DNA of 64,000 bases from Phycisphaerae bacterium (GTDB lineage Bacteria; Planctomycetota; Phycisphaerae; Tepidisphaerales; Tepidisphaeraceae), in contig BPJO01000008.1 in assembly GCA_026004655.1 (NCBI GenBank), positions 1 to 64,000 of the forward strand, written 5' to 3'. This document shows positions 63,004 to 64,000 of this stretch, one piece after another; positions within the stretch are counted from its first letter, which is position 1, and the number at the start of each line of letters is the position of its first letter. The position numbers and the translations under genes are program-made. Under the pieces are notes generated by a model. The model ran no database searches. It had not been told where the DNA came from and saw nothing but the letters and a program-made list of their open reading frames with translations.

Positions 63004-64000
63004 CTAGAACCCGGCTGGATCTTCGTAAGGCGAAGCCGTGTGACGCTGACGGAGAGAATCCTTACGCGAAATCTTTCCGGCGTGTCCATCGACGAAAGCC
63101 ACATTACCGAGAACATCCGTATTGGAGGTCACGCCCGTTCCATAGATATTGCTCCCACTGTTCAAACTGATGGTCTTATTACCGGACTTGGTTCCGTGAC
63201 GACCTGCTAGCATGTCGGCTTTTTGGTTATTGACGTATTTGGTGGGACGTGGAGAAAAAGCCGCATCATCAAGCGTGGCTTCGTCCTGGCAATAGAACAG
63301 GATCCTGTCGGAAGCCCCTTTGATGGAAGAAATTTTTCCTGTGAAGGTGAATCCATCTCGTTCTGCGGGTAGAGGCGCCAAAGCACCGACGCGGGGACCC
63401 GTATATCCTTGGCTAGGACCACCCAGGTTCACAGCGTTTTGAACAGGGAAACACAGATAATCGTTCATAGCATAGCTGTATCGGTAAACCAGTTCGCCCG
63501 CCCCGACATTCATGCTGTTACGTTGACCGATATTATCGCTGGGACATCGATAGATGGACTGAAGCGCCTTGGCAACTTCATTCTCACTTCCCGGAGTAGA
63601 AACATCGTGATCCACCCGAGGGAAGTTGAGATACTTGGCCAAGGACGAACGGGTGATGTTCCAACCGGGATTCCCCTGGCCTGTTGAAAGACCGGTGACC
63701 GGATCAATACGGGTGTTCCAGACGATCCAGTTGGCAATATCCCCGTCGGCCGCGGTCTGAGGGGCTGTGAATCCGGAATTACGGGGCTTACCGTTGGTTT
63801 CAAATCCTACCAGGTTCTTGGTCCCACGAACGGGCATCCAACCTTTATGGTCATTCGCGAACATGATCGTTGCCTGTGCGAGCTGACGCAGGTTGCTCAA
63901 ACACTGAACCGATCTTGCCGATTCCCGGGCTTTATTCAGCGACGGAAGCAAAATGGAGATCAACAGAGCGATGATCCCGATGACGACCAATAATTCCACA
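63004..64000 (-). CDS. Prepilin-like protein with H-X9-DG domain, 5' end outside window
   Basis: The visible 332 codons begin inside the prepilin cleavage/methylation helix ('[20 protein letters not shown]'), so the start codon and the GFTL cleavage site lie beyond position 64,000. The globular part has '[20 protein letters not shown]' and '[12 protein letters not shown]'. The C-terminal '[10 protein letters not shown]...[12 protein letters not shown]' is typical of planctomycete H-X9-DG prepilin-like proteins. These are encoded in large numbers in planctomycetes and are probably type II secretion or pseudopilus-related surface proteins. The exact role is not known. Confidence 0.88.
   Translation of the reverse strand, partial: VELLVVIGIIALLISILLPSLNKARESARSVQCLSNLRQLAQATIMFANDHKGWMPVRGTKNLVGFETNGKPRNSGFTAPQTAADGDIANWIVWNTRIDPVTGLSTGQGNPGWNITRSSLAKYLNFPRVDHDVSTPGSENEVAKALQSIYRCPSDNIGQRNSMNVGAGELVYRYSYAMNDYLCFPVQNAVNLGGPSQGYTGPRVGALAPLPAERDGFTFTGKISSIKGASDRILFYCQDEATLDDAAFSPRPTKYVNNQKADMLAGRHGTKSGNKTISLNSGSNIYGTGVTSNTDVLGNVAFVDGHAGKISRKDSLRQRHTASPYEDPAGF

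Noticed and set aside
1-64000. CRISPR arrays, insertion sequences, prophage genes, rRNA
   Set aside because: No regular repeats, transposase or integrase-like proteins, terminal repeats or rRNA segments were seen.

Overview
The window looks like a chromosomal segment of a planctomycete, most likely class Phycisphaerae, at roughly 50% GC. Supporting traits are a fused LpxC-FabZ enzyme, an H-X9-DG type prepilin-like protein, secreted proteins ending in PEP-CTERM sorting signals, an N-terminal motif resembling the planctomycete LEPR-XLL signature, XylR-type regulators and an OPT-like transporter inside a polysaccharide-degradation locus. The species cannot be named from the sequence alone.

Positions 1-38,400 are mainly housekeeping genes: dxr-rseP-dacB (isoprenoid precursors, site-2 protease, cell wall), phoH, gltD, lpxC/fabZ-lpxA (lipid A), lysC, tyrS, tRNA-Arg, lpdA, ppdK, tRNA-Lys, recO, nadE, an RRM protein, rpiA, comB, a flippase-like membrane protein, trxA with a heme-type sensor kinase, recN, a large LEPR-type secreted protein, prfC, an aldo/keto reductase and trpS. 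Many of these genes have a -10 box 6-12 bases before the start codon and no Shine-Dalgarno sequence, which suggests leaderless or nearly leaderless mRNAs. Genes for secreted and catabolic proteins instead carry strong Shine-Dalgarno sites.

Positions 38,489-58,943 form a pectin-type utilisation locus: a GH28 enzyme with an OPT-like transporter, two XylR-type regulators, two PL1-like pectate lyases (one with a PEP-CTERM tail), a GH2 enzyme, and then a tightly coupled run of six genes (an unclassified six-hairpin-like protein, a Gfo/Idh/MocA oxidoreductase, an iron alcohol dehydrogenase, a DHDPS-family aldolase, PdxA2-like and a DUF1537 kinase). Three intergenic regions of this locus share a 27-bp dyad of the form TGCG-N19-CGCA, and a degraded fourth copy lies before the second regulator. 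This is the best candidate here for an undescribed regulatory system. The six-gene run suggests that a sugar acid is funnelled through a four-carbon acid phosphate.

Positions 59,024-64,000 hold a PEP-CTERM surface protein with autotransporter-type repeats, a small membrane-anchored protein and a partial prepilin-like gene.

Four genes that are normally intact are broken: rseP, a histidine kinase and trpS each carry one extra base in a homopolymer (G6, A4 and A10 on the coding strand), and prfC has one in-frame TAG. These may be assembly errors. The A10 run and the amber codon in a release-factor gene could also be real recoding sites.
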